Shown here: positions 43,375 through 53,416 of the stretch, in pieces
Position numbering within the stretch: the first letter of the stretch is position 1
How the letters are laid out: every line of letters begins with the position of its first letter
DNA from: Afipia sp. GAS231
GTDB taxonomy: Bacteria; Pseudomonadota; Alphaproteobacteria; Rhizobiales; Xanthobacteraceae
DNA: 64,000 nt
Reading direction: 5' to 3'
NCBI RefSeq assembly: GCF_900103365.1
Contig: NZ_LT629703.1
Coordinates: 6,806,501 to 6,870,500 of the forward strand
Program-made: the position numbers and the translations under genes
Notes under the pieces: generated by a model
The model's database searches: none
What the model saw: only the letters and a program-made list of their open reading frames with translations
What the model was told of the DNA's origin: nothing

Positions 43375-44712
43375 ATGAATCTGGATGGATCGATCTCCAC
43401 GGACGGCGACCGTTCCGCCACTGCCTCCAAGCGATGGTTCACCGATGCCGCAGGCCGCACGATCTACTATCCTTACGGCGCGGCGTACAGCGGCTACATC
43501 GTAACCGAGGCCGCGCGCGAACGGGCGATCCGCGCCGCCGACCAGCGCTTTGAGGATATTTCCAAACCATTCGCACCCTATACATACGGGCTGCTTCTGG
43601 CGGTCACCTGCATCTATTACTATTTTTCAAGCAGTCATCCGCTCCTTGCCTGCGCGGCCTTTCCGGCTGCTCTCGTGCTGGCTGGACTGATCGCGTGGCT
43701 GGCTCGGCGCTCGATGATTGTGCCACTGCTCGCCGGACTGGACCGCGCCCCTGCAGCAGATCCGTCCGGCCGTAAACCTCTCTACCGGGCAGCGTATGTG
43801 CTGCTGGCTCTCAGCGGTTTGATCGCCCTGGTGCTGCATCTCTACGATCTGCGCGTCGCCACGATCGCGGCCGATAGCACGACGGTCGACTTCTATCCCG
43901 ATATTTCAGGGGGCCTGCTAAACGCCGGTATTTTCGGTCTGCTGTTGTTGGGCGCTATCGCCGGTATGAGGAAGGCCAAGACCTGCCGTGTCAGAGCGAC
44001 GGCTGCCGTCTTGGTGCTTGCCGTTCTTGCGCTGATCCCAGCGATCGAGGTCGCGGAAAATTTCTACAATCCGCAGCCCCGAATCGTTCTGGAGGATGTA
44101 ACGCTCTCTTGCAGATGGAAATTGCTTTGGTTCGACGTAACCAGCGTGAGCTTGCGTTCCGGCAGCCGTGGTCGGCAGTATGCGCGGGTCGAATATGCGG
44201 TCAGCCATACGGCGTTCGGAGATGTGACGCGAACCCAAGACTGCGAAATCGATGGCCTGACTGTCGACTACACCGAGGTCTACGACGCCATACGCAAGAG
44301 ATGGCAGGTGGCGGTGCAAGGTCAGCCCGCGATCGACTCGATGGCGGACAAGCCAACGACGATCCTGCGCGAGAAGCTGAGGCGGATTCCGTTGGGAACA
44401 AGCCGTGAGGAAGTCACGGCCATATTGGGCGAGCCCATCGCGACGTATCCTCTCGGCTTCGGTCAGGTTCAACTCTATCCGCTAGACCATGCGGGGAAAC
44501 CTTCAGGCTTGACGCCGGAAGCGTGGCGCGTGGTCGCGGTCTTTTTCGATGAAAGGCATTGGGTCGATCGGCTTGCAGCCTATCGGCTGAACAACGGGAA
44601 AATTGTAGACGACGTCAGTCACGAAACGCTTGCGACCAACTCCGACTATTACGCATTGTCGGTCGTGTTGCTCGATCCGCTCCGGTCGACATCGGCGCAA
44701 GCCAAAAAGTAA
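43375..44712 (+). CDS. Unknown five-helix membrane protein with BamE/SmpA-like C-terminal segment
   Basis: A 445-residue protein without a named family. Residues 1-65 are soluble and Tyr-rich (FTDAAGRTIYYPYGAAYSGY). Predicted membrane helices lie near 70-88, 92-110, 138-157, 180-197 and 207-224. The rest is soluble, and residues 336-354 read RRIPLGTSREEVTAILGEP, the pattern of the SmpA/OmlA (BamE) fold, where a short helix is followed by LGxP. ATG 43375 is preceded by GGGAACGG; an upstream ATG at 43312 is possible. Divergent from the M50 protease. GC and codon use are somewhat lower than in neighbours, hinting at transfer or a fast-evolving gene. Confidence 0.65.
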   Translation: MNLDGSISTDGDRSATASKRWFTDAAGRTIYYPYGAAYSGYIVTEAARERAIRAADQRFEDISKPFAPYTYGLLLAVTCIYYYFSSSHPLLACAAFPAALVLAGLIAWLARRSMIVPLLAGLDRAPAADPSGRKPLYRAAYVLLALSGLIALVLHLYDLRVATIAADSTTVDFYPDISGGLLNAGIFGLLLLGAIAGMRKAKTCRVRATAAVLVLAVLALIPAIEVAENFYNPQPRIVLEDVTLSCRWKLLWFDVTSVSLRSGSRGRQYARVEYAVSHTAFGDVTRTQDCEIDGLTVDYTEVYDAIRKRWQVAVQGQPAIDSMADKPTTILREKLRRIPLGTSREEVTAILGEPIATYPLGFGQVQLYPLDHAGKPSGLTPEAWRVVAVFFDERHWVDRLAAYRLNNGKIVDDVSHETLATNSDYYALSVVLLDPLRSTSAQAKK

Positions 44713-44731
44713 CTTGATAGCATCGCTACCG

Positions 44732-45127
44732 CTACAGAGCCGTCTCTTGATATTGCCGCAGGCCATCGTCAATCCGCACCCACGCGATCTTTTCCGAAAC
44801 CCAGATGTGCTCGGTCGGCGCAAAGGCGTTGCGGTCGTCAAAGGTGGCGAGCGCGACGCCGACGGCGGTGCCGTTGGTGCGTCTCGAAAACAGCCGGGTA
44901 CCACAGGCCTTGCAGAACACGCGCTCTACCGCGGCTGACGACGGATAGAACGCGGTCTCGCCCTCGATCGTCAGCGCGCGCGGCTCAAACAGCGCGCGGG
45001 CGTAGAACGGCGAGCCCATCGCCTTCTGGCACGTGCGGCAATGGCAGATGCGGACATTGACCGGCTCGCCGTCGGTCCTGAACCGCACCGCGCCGCACAG
45101 GCATCCACCTTCCCGGACGGTCCCCAT
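44732..45127 (-). CDS. GFA-family (CENP-V/GFA fold) zinc-binding protein
   Basis: A 131-residue protein with the zinc Cys pattern of glutathione-dependent formaldehyde-activating enzymes: GGCLCGAVRF (residues 8-17), CHCRTCQKAMGSPF (28-41) and VFCKACGTRLF (70-80). It begins four bases after the stop of an SDR gene and is the last gene of a four-gene minus-strand set headed by a sugar-acid dehydratase, so it is probably co-transcribed with sugar catabolism genes. Its role there is unclear. Confidence 0.85.
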   Translation of the reverse strand: MGTVREGGCLCGAVRFRTDGEPVNVRICHCRTCQKAMGSPFYARALFEPRALTIEGETAFYPSSAAVERVFCKACGTRLFSRRTNGTAVGVALATFDDRNAFAPTEHIWVSEKIAWVRIDDGLRQYQETAL

Positions 45128-45131
45128 GTCG

Positions 45132-45878
45132 TCAATACGTCGCGCGGCCGCCGGAAATGTCGAACACCGCGCCGGTCGAGAACGCGCAATCTTCCGACGC
45201 CAGCCAGGCCACCATCGCCGCGAGCTCTTCGACCAGCACGAAGCGCGCCTTCGGGATCTTCGACAGCATGAAGTCGATATGGGTTTGCGTCAGTTGGTCG
45301 AAGATCGCGGTCTTCGCGGCCGCGGGGGTCACCGCGTTGACGAGGATGTCGTGCTGCGCGAGCTCCTTGCCGAGCGATTTGGTCAGCGCGATCACGCCGG
45401 CTTTCGAGGCCGAATAATGCGCGGCGTTGGGGTTGCCCTCCTTGCCGGCGATGGAAGCGATATTGACGATGCGGCCGTATTTCTGTTTCAGCATCGCCGG
45501 CACCACCGCCTTGCAGCAGATGAACGGGCCGTCGAGATTGATGCTCATCACCTTGCGCCATTCGGCAAGGTCGGTTTCCCACACCGTCTTGTTGATGCCG
45601 GCGATGCCGGCATTGTTGACGAGGATGTCGATCTTGCCGAGCGCCTTCAGCGTCGCGTCAGTGGTCTGCTGAACTGCGGCGAGGTCGGAGACGTCGACCT
45701 TGTAGGCGGAAACGTTGGGTCCGATCTCCTTGGCGGTCCTTTCCGCGAACGGCAGGTCGTGATCCCAAATCGCGACCTTGGCGCCGGAGGCGACGAAGCG
45801 TTCGGTGATGGCGCGGCCAAAACCCTGGGCGCCACCGGTGACGACGGCGCAGCGGCCGTTCAGATCGATCTTGTTCAT
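45132..45878 (-). CDS. SDR dehydrogenase in the sugar-acid cluster (FabG-like)
   Basis: A 248-residue classical SDR: CAVVTGGAQGFGRAI (residues 10-24), NNAGIAG, IASIAGKEGNPNAAHYSASKAG with Tyr and Lys of the catalytic triad, and an Asp (IWDHD) after the second strand, which favours NAD over NADP. The C-terminal FDISGGRATY is typical. Likely oxidises a sugar or a keto-sugar acid. Spacing is 18 bp from the upstream SDR and 4 bp to the GFA gene, so one transcript. Confidence 0.85.
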   Translation of the reverse strand: MNKIDLNGRCAVVTGGAQGFGRAITERFVASGAKVAIWDHDLPFAERTAKEIGPNVSAYKVDVSDLAAVQQTTDATLKALGKIDILVNNAGIAGINKTVWETDLAEWRKVMSINLDGPFICCKAVVPAMLKQKYGRIVNIASIAGKEGNPNAAHYSASKAGVIALTKSLGKELAQHDILVNAVTPAAAKTAIFDQLTQTHIDFMLSKIPKARFVLVEELAAMVAWLASEDCAFSTGAVFDISGGRATY

Positions 45879-45896
45879 GTGATGATTTCCTTGAGC

Positions 45897-46631
45897 TTAC
45901 AGCGTCCAGCCGCCGTCGATGATGTGGGCAACGCCGGTGGTGAACGCGCTTTCGTTGCTGGCGAGATAGACCGCGAGCATCGCGATTTCCTCGGCGGTAC
46001 CGAGGCGTCCCATCGGCTGCCGCGCGATGAACATCTCGCGGCCGCTGGGGCCCGCGGCCGCGGCGCGGTCCAGCATCGACGGCGTCTCGATGGTGCCGGG
46101 GCAGATGCAGTTGCAGCGCACGCCCTTGGTGATGAAGTCGGCGGCGACCGCGCGGGTCAGCGCCGCGACCGCGGCCTTGGTGGCGCCGTAGACGTAGCGG
46201 TTGGGCGCCGCCTTGAACACGCCGGCGGCTGAGGAGATGTTGACGATCGAACCGCCGCCGTTTTCCAACATGCCCGGCAGGAACGAGCGGATCGTGCGGT
46301 GCATCGACTTGACGTTGAGGTCGAACGAAAAATCCCAGTCCTCGTCCGAGCATTCCAGCACGGTGCCATGGTGCACGAAGCCGGCGGCGTTGAGCAGGAT
46401 GTCGGTCTTGCCGGCGCGCTTGGCCATCGCGGCCACCGCCGCGCTGTCGCGGGCATCGAGTTTTGCCACTTCGGCAATGCCCTCGCTCTTTAGCGCCGCA
46501 AGCTTGCTCTCGTCGATGTCGGTAGCGAATACGGTGGCGCCCTCGCGTGCAAACGCCACCGCGCAGGCGCGGCCAATTCCAACGGCGGCAGCGGTGACGA
46601 ACGCACGCTTGCCCTTCAGGCGGTCTGACAT
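45897..46631 (-). CDS. SDR dehydrogenase related to 2-keto-3-deoxy-sugar-acid dehydrogenases
   Basis: A 244-residue SDR starting at ATG 46631; the longer open frame runs into repeat copy C. It has FVTAAAVGIGRACAVAFAREGATVFATDID (cofactor site, first about 40 residues, with Asp selecting NAD), NAAGFVHHGTVLE, ISSAAGVFKAAPNRYVYGATKAAV and CPGTIETPSML. The NAAG in place of NNAG and the RCNCICPGTIETPS run resemble the DHRS6/2-keto-3-deoxy-L-fuconate dehydrogenase branch. In this cluster it could oxidise the 2-keto-3-deoxy acid made by the dehydratase, offering a non-phosphorylating route. Inference. Confidence 0.82.
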   Translation of the reverse strand: MSDRLKGKRAFVTAAAVGIGRACAVAFAREGATVFATDIDESKLAALKSEGIAEVAKLDARDSAAVAAMAKRAGKTDILLNAAGFVHHGTVLECSDEDWDFSFDLNVKSMHRTIRSFLPGMLENGGGSIVNISSAAGVFKAAPNRYVYGATKAAVAALTRAVAADFITKGVRCNCICPGTIETPSMLDRAAAAGPSGREMFIARQPMGRLGTAEEIAMLAVYLASNESAFTTGVAHIIDGGWTL

Positions 46632-46655
46632 GGTCTTCTCCTTGTTTTTTCTTTC

Positions 46656-46733
46656 GTCATTGCGAGGAGCGAAGCGACGAAGCAATCCAGTCCTTGGCTA
46701 GACTCTGGATTGCTTCGCTCCGCTCGCAATGAC
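46656..46733. repeat. Palindromic repeat (GTCATTGCGAGGAG type), copy C
   Basis: Third copy, between the dehydratase and SDR genes inside one presumed operon. Its hairpin lies 25 bp upstream of the SDR start codon, so it could affect expression of the downstream half. Confidence 0.85.
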
Positions 46734-46742
46734 GGGGGTTAC

Positions 46743-48557
46743 CTAATGATTATCGCGAGCCACACCGACGCGGCCTGCGATGTCCTGGTAGCGCGTCGCC
46801 AGCTCCATGCAGGCGCCGGTGGACTGTTGTCCGACCGTCGAACGATAAAGCTCCTGCCATGGCGTTTGGTGCGCGGGATAGCCGAAACCACCCTTGGCCT
46901 TCAGATCGGCGTGACGTTTCGCAACCTCCGCATCCGAAATGAGGATGTTGGCCGAACCCTTGTTGAGGTCGATGCGGACCTTGTCGCCGGTCTTGAGGAT
47001 CGCCAGCCCACCGTCGGCGGCGGCCTCCGGCGAGGCATTGAGGATCGAGGGCGAGCCCGAGGTGCCGGACTGCCGGCCGTCGCCGATGCAGGGCAGCGAG
47101 AGGATGCCGCGTTTGATCAAAGCCGTCGGCGGCTGCATGTTGACGACCTCGGCGCCACCGGGATAGCCGATCGGCCCGGTGCCGCGGACGAACAGGATGC
47201 AGTGCTCGTCGATATTGAGCGCGGGATCGTCGATCCGGTGGTGATAATCCTCCGGCCCCTCGAACACGATGGCGCGGCCCTCGAACGCGTTCGGGTCCTT
47301 GGGGTTGATGAGGTAGCGGTCGCGGAACTCCTTGGAGATCACGCTGGTCTTCATGATCGCGGAATCGAACAGATTGCCGCGCAAGACGAGGAAGCCGGCG
47401 TCCTTCACCAGCGGCTTGTCGTAGCTCCAGATCACGTCGCCGTCGGGCTTCGGCGCCTCGCGGCAATTGTCGCCCATGGTGTGGCCGTTGACCGTCAGGG
47501 CGTCTTCATGGATCAGTTTGTGCGCCATCAATTCGCGCACCACCGCCGGTACGCCGCCGGCACGGTGATATTCCTCGCCGAGATAGAATCCCGCCGGCTG
47601 CATGTTCACCAGCAGCGGAATCTCGTGGCCGTGCTTCTGCCAGTCGTCGATCGACAACTCCACGCCAATATGCCGGGCCAGCGCGTTGATATGGATCGGT
47701 GCGTTGGTCGAACCGCCGATCGCCGAATTGACGACGATGCAGTTCTCGAACGCCTTGCGGGTCAGGATATCGGAAGGCTTCAAGTCCTCCCAGACCATGT
47801 CGACGATGCGCAGGCCGGTCTCGTAGGCGATCTGGCCGCGCTCACGATAGGGCGCGGGGATCGCCGCACATCCCGGCAAAGACATCCCGAGCGCCTCGGC
47901 CAGGGAATTCATCGTCGAGGCGGTGCCCATGGTGTTGCAGTGGCCGACCGACGGGGCAGAGGAGGCCACGATGTCGATGAACTGGTTGTAGTCGATCTCG
48001 CCGGCGGCCAGCCGCTCGCGGGCCTTCCACACCACCGTGCCGGAACCCGTGCGCTCGCCATTGAACCAGCCGTTCAGCATCGGCCCGCCCGAGAGCACGA
48101 TCGCCGGCATGTTGACGGTCGCCGCCGCCATCAGGCAGGCCGGCGTCGTCTTGTCGCAGCCAGTGGTCAGCACCACGCCATCGAGGGGATAGCCGAACAG
48201 GATTTCGACCAGGCCGAGATAAGCGAGATTGCGGTCAAGCGCCGCGGTCGGGCGCTTGCCGGTCTCCTGGATCGGGTGGGTCGGGAATTCCATCGCGATG
48301 CCGCCGGCGGCACGAATGCCTTCGCGCACCCGATGCGCCAGTTCCAGATGGTGGCGGTTGCACGGTGACAAGTCGTTGCCGGTCTGCGCGATGCCGATGA
48401 TGGGCTTGCCGGACTGCAATTCCTCGCGGGTCAGGCCGTAATTGAGGTAGCGCTCGAGATAGAGTGCGGTCATTCCCGGGTTATGCGGATTATTGAACCA
48501 CTCCAGCGAGCGAAGTTTTCGGCCTTTGCCGTTGGTCTTGTTATCGGTTTTTTTCAT
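46743..48557 (-). CDS. IlvD/Edd-family sugar-acid dehydratase (xylonate/arabonate type)
   Basis: A 604-residue Fe-S and Mg-dependent dehydratase that turns an aldonate into a 2-keto-3-deoxy acid. ATG 48557 follows GGGAGGAA. Strings such as [45 protein letters not shown] (residues about 30-75, of which SPCNR holds an Fe-S Cys), [36 protein letters not shown] and [20 protein letters not shown] match the sugar-acid subgroup, with strong resemblance to XylD of Caulobacter. The exact substrate cannot be decided among xylonate, arabonate, galactonate or gluconate. First gene of the minus-strand set, with a LacI operator upstream. Confidence 0.9.
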   Translation of the reverse strand: MKKTDNKTNGKGRKLRSLEWFNNPHNPGMTALYLERYLNYGLTREELQSGKPIIGIAQTGNDLSPCNRHHLELAHRVREGIRAAGGIAMEFPTHPIQETGKRPTAALDRNLAYLGLVEILFGYPLDGVVLTTGCDKTTPACLMAAATVNMPAIVLSGGPMLNGWFNGERTGSGTVVWKARERLAAGEIDYNQFIDIVASSAPSVGHCNTMGTASTMNSLAEALGMSLPGCAAIPAPYRERGQIAYETGLRIVDMVWEDLKPSDILTRKAFENCIVVNSAIGGSTNAPIHINALARHIGVELSIDDWQKHGHEIPLLVNMQPAGFYLGEEYHRAGGVPAVVRELMAHKLIHEDALTVNGHTMGDNCREAPKPDGDVIWSYDKPLVKDAGFLVLRGNLFDSAIMKTSVISKEFRDRYLINPKDPNAFEGRAIVFEGPEDYHHRIDDPALNIDEHCILFVRGTGPIGYPGGAEVVNMQPPTALIKRGILSLPCIGDGRQSGTSGSPSILNASPEAAADGGLAILKTGDKVRIDLNKGSANILISDAEVAKRHADLKAKGGFGYPAHQTPWQELYRSTVGQQSTGACMELATRYQDIAGRVGVARDNH

Positions 48558-48675
48558 TGGTTCCTCCCGCACTGCAAACTGAAGAGAGCTCAGATCCCTG
48601 CGGCGGTTCGCAGCATGCTTAGAATTTCGGCCGCTGCAAATGCAAGGCTCGCCGCAATCTTAGTTCGACCGAAAA

Positions 48676-48687
48676 GGTAGCGCTACC
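48676..48687. promoter_or_regulatory. LacI-family operator upstream of the dehydratase
   Basis: GGTAGCGCTACC, a perfect 12-bp palindrome with the central CG expected for LacI-family sites, flanked as AGGTAGCGCTACCA. It lies between the lacI-type gene and the dehydratase, about 120 bp before the dehydratase start. A near copy is at 49805-49816. Confidence 0.8.
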
Positions 48688-48729
48688 ATTTTCTGATCGT
48701 CATCTATCCCGGCGCCGCGTCCCGCACCA

Positions 48730-49761
48730 TCAAATGTCCTGCGCGGTCGAACTTTCGCGCACCATGAGTTGAAAACCGAGGTCGAGCACCGGCACTTCGG
48801 GGCGGCGTCCCTCGATGGCGTCGATCACCATGGTGACGGCGTGCCGGCCCATTTCATACCGGTTGGTGCGCACGCTGGTCAGCGACGGGACGGCGGATGC
48901 CATGAATTCGAGATCGTTGAAGCCGACAATGGCGAGATCTCGCGGAACCGAAATCCGGCGGCGCTGGCATTCGAAGAGTACACCGAGCGCGAGGTCGTCG
49001 TTGACGCAGAACACGGCGTCGATATCAGGTGTTTGCGCAACAAGGTCGGCGAACAGCGTGCCACCGAGCGTGACCGTGGTTGGCACCGACGTGGTGACGA
49101 CCAGATTAGGGTCGAACAGCGAGGCCGCCTTCATGGCGTCGCGATAGCCTTCGAACCGCCGCTGCACGCGCGGGTCCATGCGCGCGCCGAGAAATCCGAT
49201 CCGCCGGCGGCCTTGCGCGAGGATATGTGAAATCGCCGCAGAACTCGCGTCATAGTGCGAGAAGCCGACCATCATGTCGACCGGCTCGTCGCCGATTTCC
49301 ATGATCTGCGTGACCGGGCAATTCATCGACTCCAGGATGGCGCGGGAATCTGCGGTCTGGTTGATACCGGTCACGATCAATCCCGCCGGCTTCTGGGCGC
49401 GAAACAGCTGCAACAGCTTCTCTTCCTGCAGGATGCTGTAGCGGGTGTTGGCGAGCTGAATGCTGTAACGGCTGCCTTCGAGGGAATCATAAATCCCGCG
49501 CAACACGTCGGCGAAGACGTTGTTGGTGAGCGAGGGGATGACGACGCCGATCACTTCGGTGCGGTGCGAGGCCAGCGCGCGTGCCGCCAGATTGGGCACG
49601 TAACCGAGTTCCTTCACCGCGCTGTCGACCCGCTCGCGCTTGGCTACCGACAACGCTTCGGGATTTCTGAAAAACCGCGATGCCGTGATCGGACTGACGC
49701 CAGCAAGCTTGGCGACCTCGGTAAGGCGTATTTTGCCAGACTTCGTCGATTTCCGTCCCAT
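48730..49761 (-). CDS. LacI-family repressor of the sugar-acid regulon
   Basis: A 343-residue regulator: N-terminal HTH and hinge (RLTEVAKLAGVSPITASRFF, then VAKRERVDSAVKELGYVPNLAARAL, residues 12-60) and a periplasmic-binding-protein-like sensor domain. The recognition-helix residues (SPITASR) and VIPSLTNNVFADVLRG resemble the GntR/IdnR gluconate branch of the family. It separates the dehydratase and transporter sets, with one operator at each side, and should repress both as well as itself until a sugar-acid intermediate binds. Confidence 0.9.
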   Translation of the reverse strand: MGRKSTKSGKIRLTEVAKLAGVSPITASRFFRNPEALSVAKRERVDSAVKELGYVPNLAARALASHRTEVIGVVIPSLTNNVFADVLRGIYDSLEGSRYSIQLANTRYSILQEEKLLQLFRAQKPAGLIVTGINQTADSRAILESMNCPVTQIMEIGDEPVDMMVGFSHYDASSAAISHILAQGRRRIGFLGARMDPRVQRRFEGYRDAMKAASLFDPNLVVTTSVPTTVTLGGTLFADLVAQTPDIDAVFCVNDDLALGVLFECQRRRISVPRDLAIVGFNDLEFMASAVPSLTSVRTNRYEMGRHAVTMVIDAIEGRRPEVPVLDLGFQLMVRESSTAQDI

Positions 49762-49802
49762 GCATCGCTCTTATCACAATGCATTAGACGATTGAACAAT
49801 TA

Positions 49803-49831
49803 TTGACAGCGCTACCATCGGATTGCTAAAA
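49803..49831 (+). promoter_or_regulatory. Candidate promoter of the sugar transporter operon
   Basis: A consensus -35 TTGACA (49803-49808), 17-bp spacer and weak -10 CTAAAA (49826-49831). The -35 overlaps the LacI-type operator, a position that would give direct repression. Confidence 0.4.
49805..49816. promoter_or_regulatory. Second LacI-family operator, upstream of the transporter and regulator
   Basis: GACAGCGCTACC shares the AGCGCTACC half and centre with the perfect palindrome at 48676-48687; only two bases of the left arm differ. It is in the divergent gap between the regulator and the ABC ATPase gene. Confidence 0.7.
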
Positions 49832-49952
49832 ACCCTCAAACTGCTGATGATAGCGCCGTTGAATTCGACCGGTCGCTAGAAGTCGAAAAGACAGCATGGC
49901 GTCACCTTCGGTGCATGCGCCAGAAAACATAAAATGAGGGGAGTGGATTCCG

Positions 49953-51020
<1,068 letters not shown>

Positions 51021-51070
51021 GCAATAAATCAAAAAATAATTCCAAAAAATAATCAACCGGAGGATGGACC

Positions 51071-52390
51071 ATGAATGAGTTTACTCGCCGCTCTCTGCTT
51101 CAGGGTGGCACTGCGCTCGCAGCCGCGGGCGCATTGACCGGGCCGGCGCTGCTCGAATTCGCCAAAGCCTGGGCGCAGACCTCGCCCTGGAAGGCGGAGG
51201 CGGGCGCCAAGCTGACCGTGATGCGCTGGAAGCGATTCGTGCCGGCGGAAGACGACGCGTTCAACGCGATGGTCGCGGCGTTTAAAGCTGCGACCGGCAC
51301 CGACATGAACGTGTTCTCGGAGTCGTTCGAGGACGTGCAGCCGAAGGCCTCCGTGGCCGCCAACACCGGCTCCGGCATCGATATGGCGTGGGGCCTGCAC
51401 ACGCTGCCGCAGCTGTTCCCGACCAAAGTGCTGAAGATGAACGACGTTGCCGACTACCTCGGCAAGAAATACGGCGGCTGGACCGAAGCTGCCGCCAAGA
51501 CCTGCAAGCTTGGCGACGACTGGCTCGGCATCCCCGTCGCCACCATCGGCGGCTACATGACCTACCGCAAGTCGGCGCTCGACAAGGCCGGCTTCAAGGA
51601 ATTCCCGGCGGACTTCCCGGGCTTTCTTGCGATGTGCAAGGCGCTGAAGGCCAACAACACCCCGGCGGGTTTTGCACTCGGTCACGCCACCGGCGACGCC
51701 AATGGCTGGCTGCACTGGATCCTGTGGGGTCACAACGCCTGGACCGTCGACAAGGACGACAAGGTCATCATCAATTCGCCGGAAACCGCCAAGGCGCTGG
51801 AATATTGCAAGCAGCTTTCGGATGCCTTCATTCCCGGCGTGGCTTCCTGGAACGACGGTTCGAACAACAAGGCGTTTTTGGCCGGCGAACTGTTCTGCAC
51901 CTCCAACGGCATCTCGATCTATGTCGCGGCCAAGGACGATCCGAAGATGAAGGATCTCGCCGAGGACACCTACCACGCGCTGTATCCGGTTGGGCCGATC
52001 GGAAAGCCGACCGAATTGCAGCTTGCGGTTCCGATCCTTGCCTTCAACTTCACCAAGTATCCCAATGCGGCGAAGGCGTTTGCCGCCTTCATGCTGGAGA
52101 AGGAGAACTACGAGAAGTGGCTGTCGGGCGCGCGGGGCTATCTGACCCATACGCTCAACGCCTACGACTCGGCTCCGGTGTGGACCGCCGATCCGAAGAA
52201 CCAGGTGTTCAGCCAGGCCAGCAAGCGCGCCCTGCCGGCTTCCGGCATCGGCACGCCCGGCGAGAAGGCGGCGACCGCGATCGCCGACTTCATCGTGGTC
52301 GACATGTTCGCCAACTACTGCACCGGATCGAAGGATGCCAAGACGGCGATGTCGGAAGCCGAACGGCAACTGAAGCGCATCTATCGCTGA
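51071..52390 (+). CDS. Sugar ABC transporter substrate-binding protein, Tat-exported
   Basis: A 439-residue family-1 extracellular binding protein. The N-terminus FTRRSLLQGGTALAAAGALTG is a twin-arginine signal, so the protein is probably folded before export. Mature features: KLTVMRWKRFVPAEDDAFNAMV, GSGIDMAWGLHTLPQLFP and GYMTYRKSALDKAGF. It binds the sugar or sugar acid that the downstream enzymes degrade. A long stem-loop follows the stop and probably raises its yield relative to the permeases. Confidence 0.9.
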   Translation: MNEFTRRSLLQGGTALAAAGALTGPALLEFAKAWAQTSPWKAEAGAKLTVMRWKRFVPAEDDAFNAMVAAFKAATGTDMNVFSESFEDVQPKASVAANTGSGIDMAWGLHTLPQLFPTKVLKMNDVADYLGKKYGGWTEAAAKTCKLGDDWLGIPVATIGGYMTYRKSALDKAGFKEFPADFPGFLAMCKALKANNTPAGFALGHATGDANGWLHWILWGHNAWTVDKDDKVIINSPETAKALEYCKQLSDAFIPGVASWNDGSNNKAFLAGELFCTSNGISIYVAAKDDPKMKDLAEDTYHALYPVGPIGKPTELQLAVPILAFNFTKYPNAAKAFAAFMLEKENYEKWLSGARGYLTHTLNAYDSAPVWTADPKNQVFSQASKRALPASGIGTPGEKAATAIADFIVVDMFANYCTGSKDAKTAMSEAERQLKRIYR

Positions 52391-52397
52391 TAAAACC

Positions 52398-52429
52398 GGA
52401 GCGGACGGCGGGTGACCGCCGTCCGCTCC
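52398..52429 (+). other. Perfect 14-bp stem-loop between binding-protein and permease genes
   Basis: GGAGCGGACGGCGG and CCGCCGTCCGCTCC are exact inverses around the tetraloop GTGA. It starts eight bases after the binding-protein stop and has no T-run. As in the malE-malF case, such a structure should block 3' exonucleases and keep the binding-protein message stable. Confidence 0.75.
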
Positions 52430-52456
52430 TTCGCATTTTCAATCGGGACACCGCTC

Positions 52457-53416
52457 ATGGCCGACATCGCGCTCCAACCACGGATAGCCAAGCCGCAGAT
52501 CCGCGAGGCCACCAGGTGGGACCTGATCAAGACCAACCGCAACTGGCTCGGTTTCTGGTTCATGGTGCCGGCGATGGGGTTCCTGATCTTCTTCCTGGCC
52601 TATCCGCTGGGACTGGGCATCTGGATTTCGTTCACGGACGCCAAGATCGGGCGGCCCGGCCAGTTCATCGGTGTCGAGAACTACGAGTGGCTCTGGGATG
52701 ACTCGATCTTCTGGCTCTCGGTGTTCAACACGCTGCTCTATACGTTCATCGCGAGTGCGATCAAGTTTGCGATCGGTCTCTATCTTGCGCTGCTGTTGAA
52801 CGAGAACATGCCGTTCAAGGCGATGCTGCGGGCGCTGGTGCTGATTCCCTTCATCGTGCCGACCGTGCTGTCGGCGCTGGCCTTCTGGTGGATCTTCGAT
52901 TCCCAGTTCTCGATCATCTCCTGGTCGCTCAAGCACATGGGGCTGATCGACTACAACATCAATTTCCTTGGCGACAGGACATGGGCCCGGGCCTGCGTGA
53001 TCTTCGCCAACATCTGGCGCGGTGTTCCGTTCGTCGCGATTACCCTGCTGGCCGGCCTGCAGACGGTGCAGCCCTCGCTCTATGAGGCGGCGACGCTGGA
53101 CGGTGCGAGCCGGTGGGAGTTGTTCCGCTATATCACCTATCCGCTGCTGACGCCGATCATCGCGGTCGTGATGACGTTCTCGGTGCTGTTCACCTTCACC
53201 GATTTCCAGTTGATCTGGGCGATGACGCGGGGCGGTCCTGTCAATGCCACGCATCTGATGGCGACCCTGTCGTATCAGCGCGCGATCATCGCGGGACAAT
53301 TGGGCGAGGGCGCCGCAATTTCCAGTGCGATGATTCCGTTCCTTTTGGCCGCGATCATGGTGTCGTGGTTCGGTTTGCAGCGTAGGAAGTGGCAGCAGGG
53401 TGAAAACAATGACTGA
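52457..53416 (+). CDS. Sugar ABC transporter permease (MalF/UgpA type)
   Basis: A 319-residue inner-membrane permease with six helices. ATG 52457 is chosen; the frame is open upstream through the stem-loop. N-terminal RNWLGFWFMVPAMGFLIFFLAYPLG is the first helix. The coupling EAA loop is YEAATLDGASRWELFRYITYPLL (residues about 212-234). TDFQLIWAMTRGGPVNATHLM is typical of CUT1 permeases. It overlaps the next permease gene by eight bases. Confidence 0.92.
   Translation: MADIALQPRIAKPQIREATRWDLIKTNRNWLGFWFMVPAMGFLIFFLAYPLGLGIWISFTDAKIGRPGQFIGVENYEWLWDDSIFWLSVFNTLLYTFIASAIKFAIGLYLALLLNENMPFKAMLRALVLIPFIVPTVLSALAFWWIFDSQFSIISWSLKHMGLIDYNINFLGDRTWARACVIFANIWRGVPFVAITLLAGLQTVQPSLYEAATLDGASRWELFRYITYPLLTPIIAVVMTFSVLFTFTDFQLIWAMTRGGPVNATHLMATLSYQRAIIAGQLGEGAAISSAMIPFLLAAIMVSWFGLQRRKWQQGENND

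Noticed and set aside
46710..48368. 552-codon plus-strand frame opposite the dehydratase
   Set aside because: Starts in repeat copy C and has no family features; the dehydratase on the minus strand is clear.
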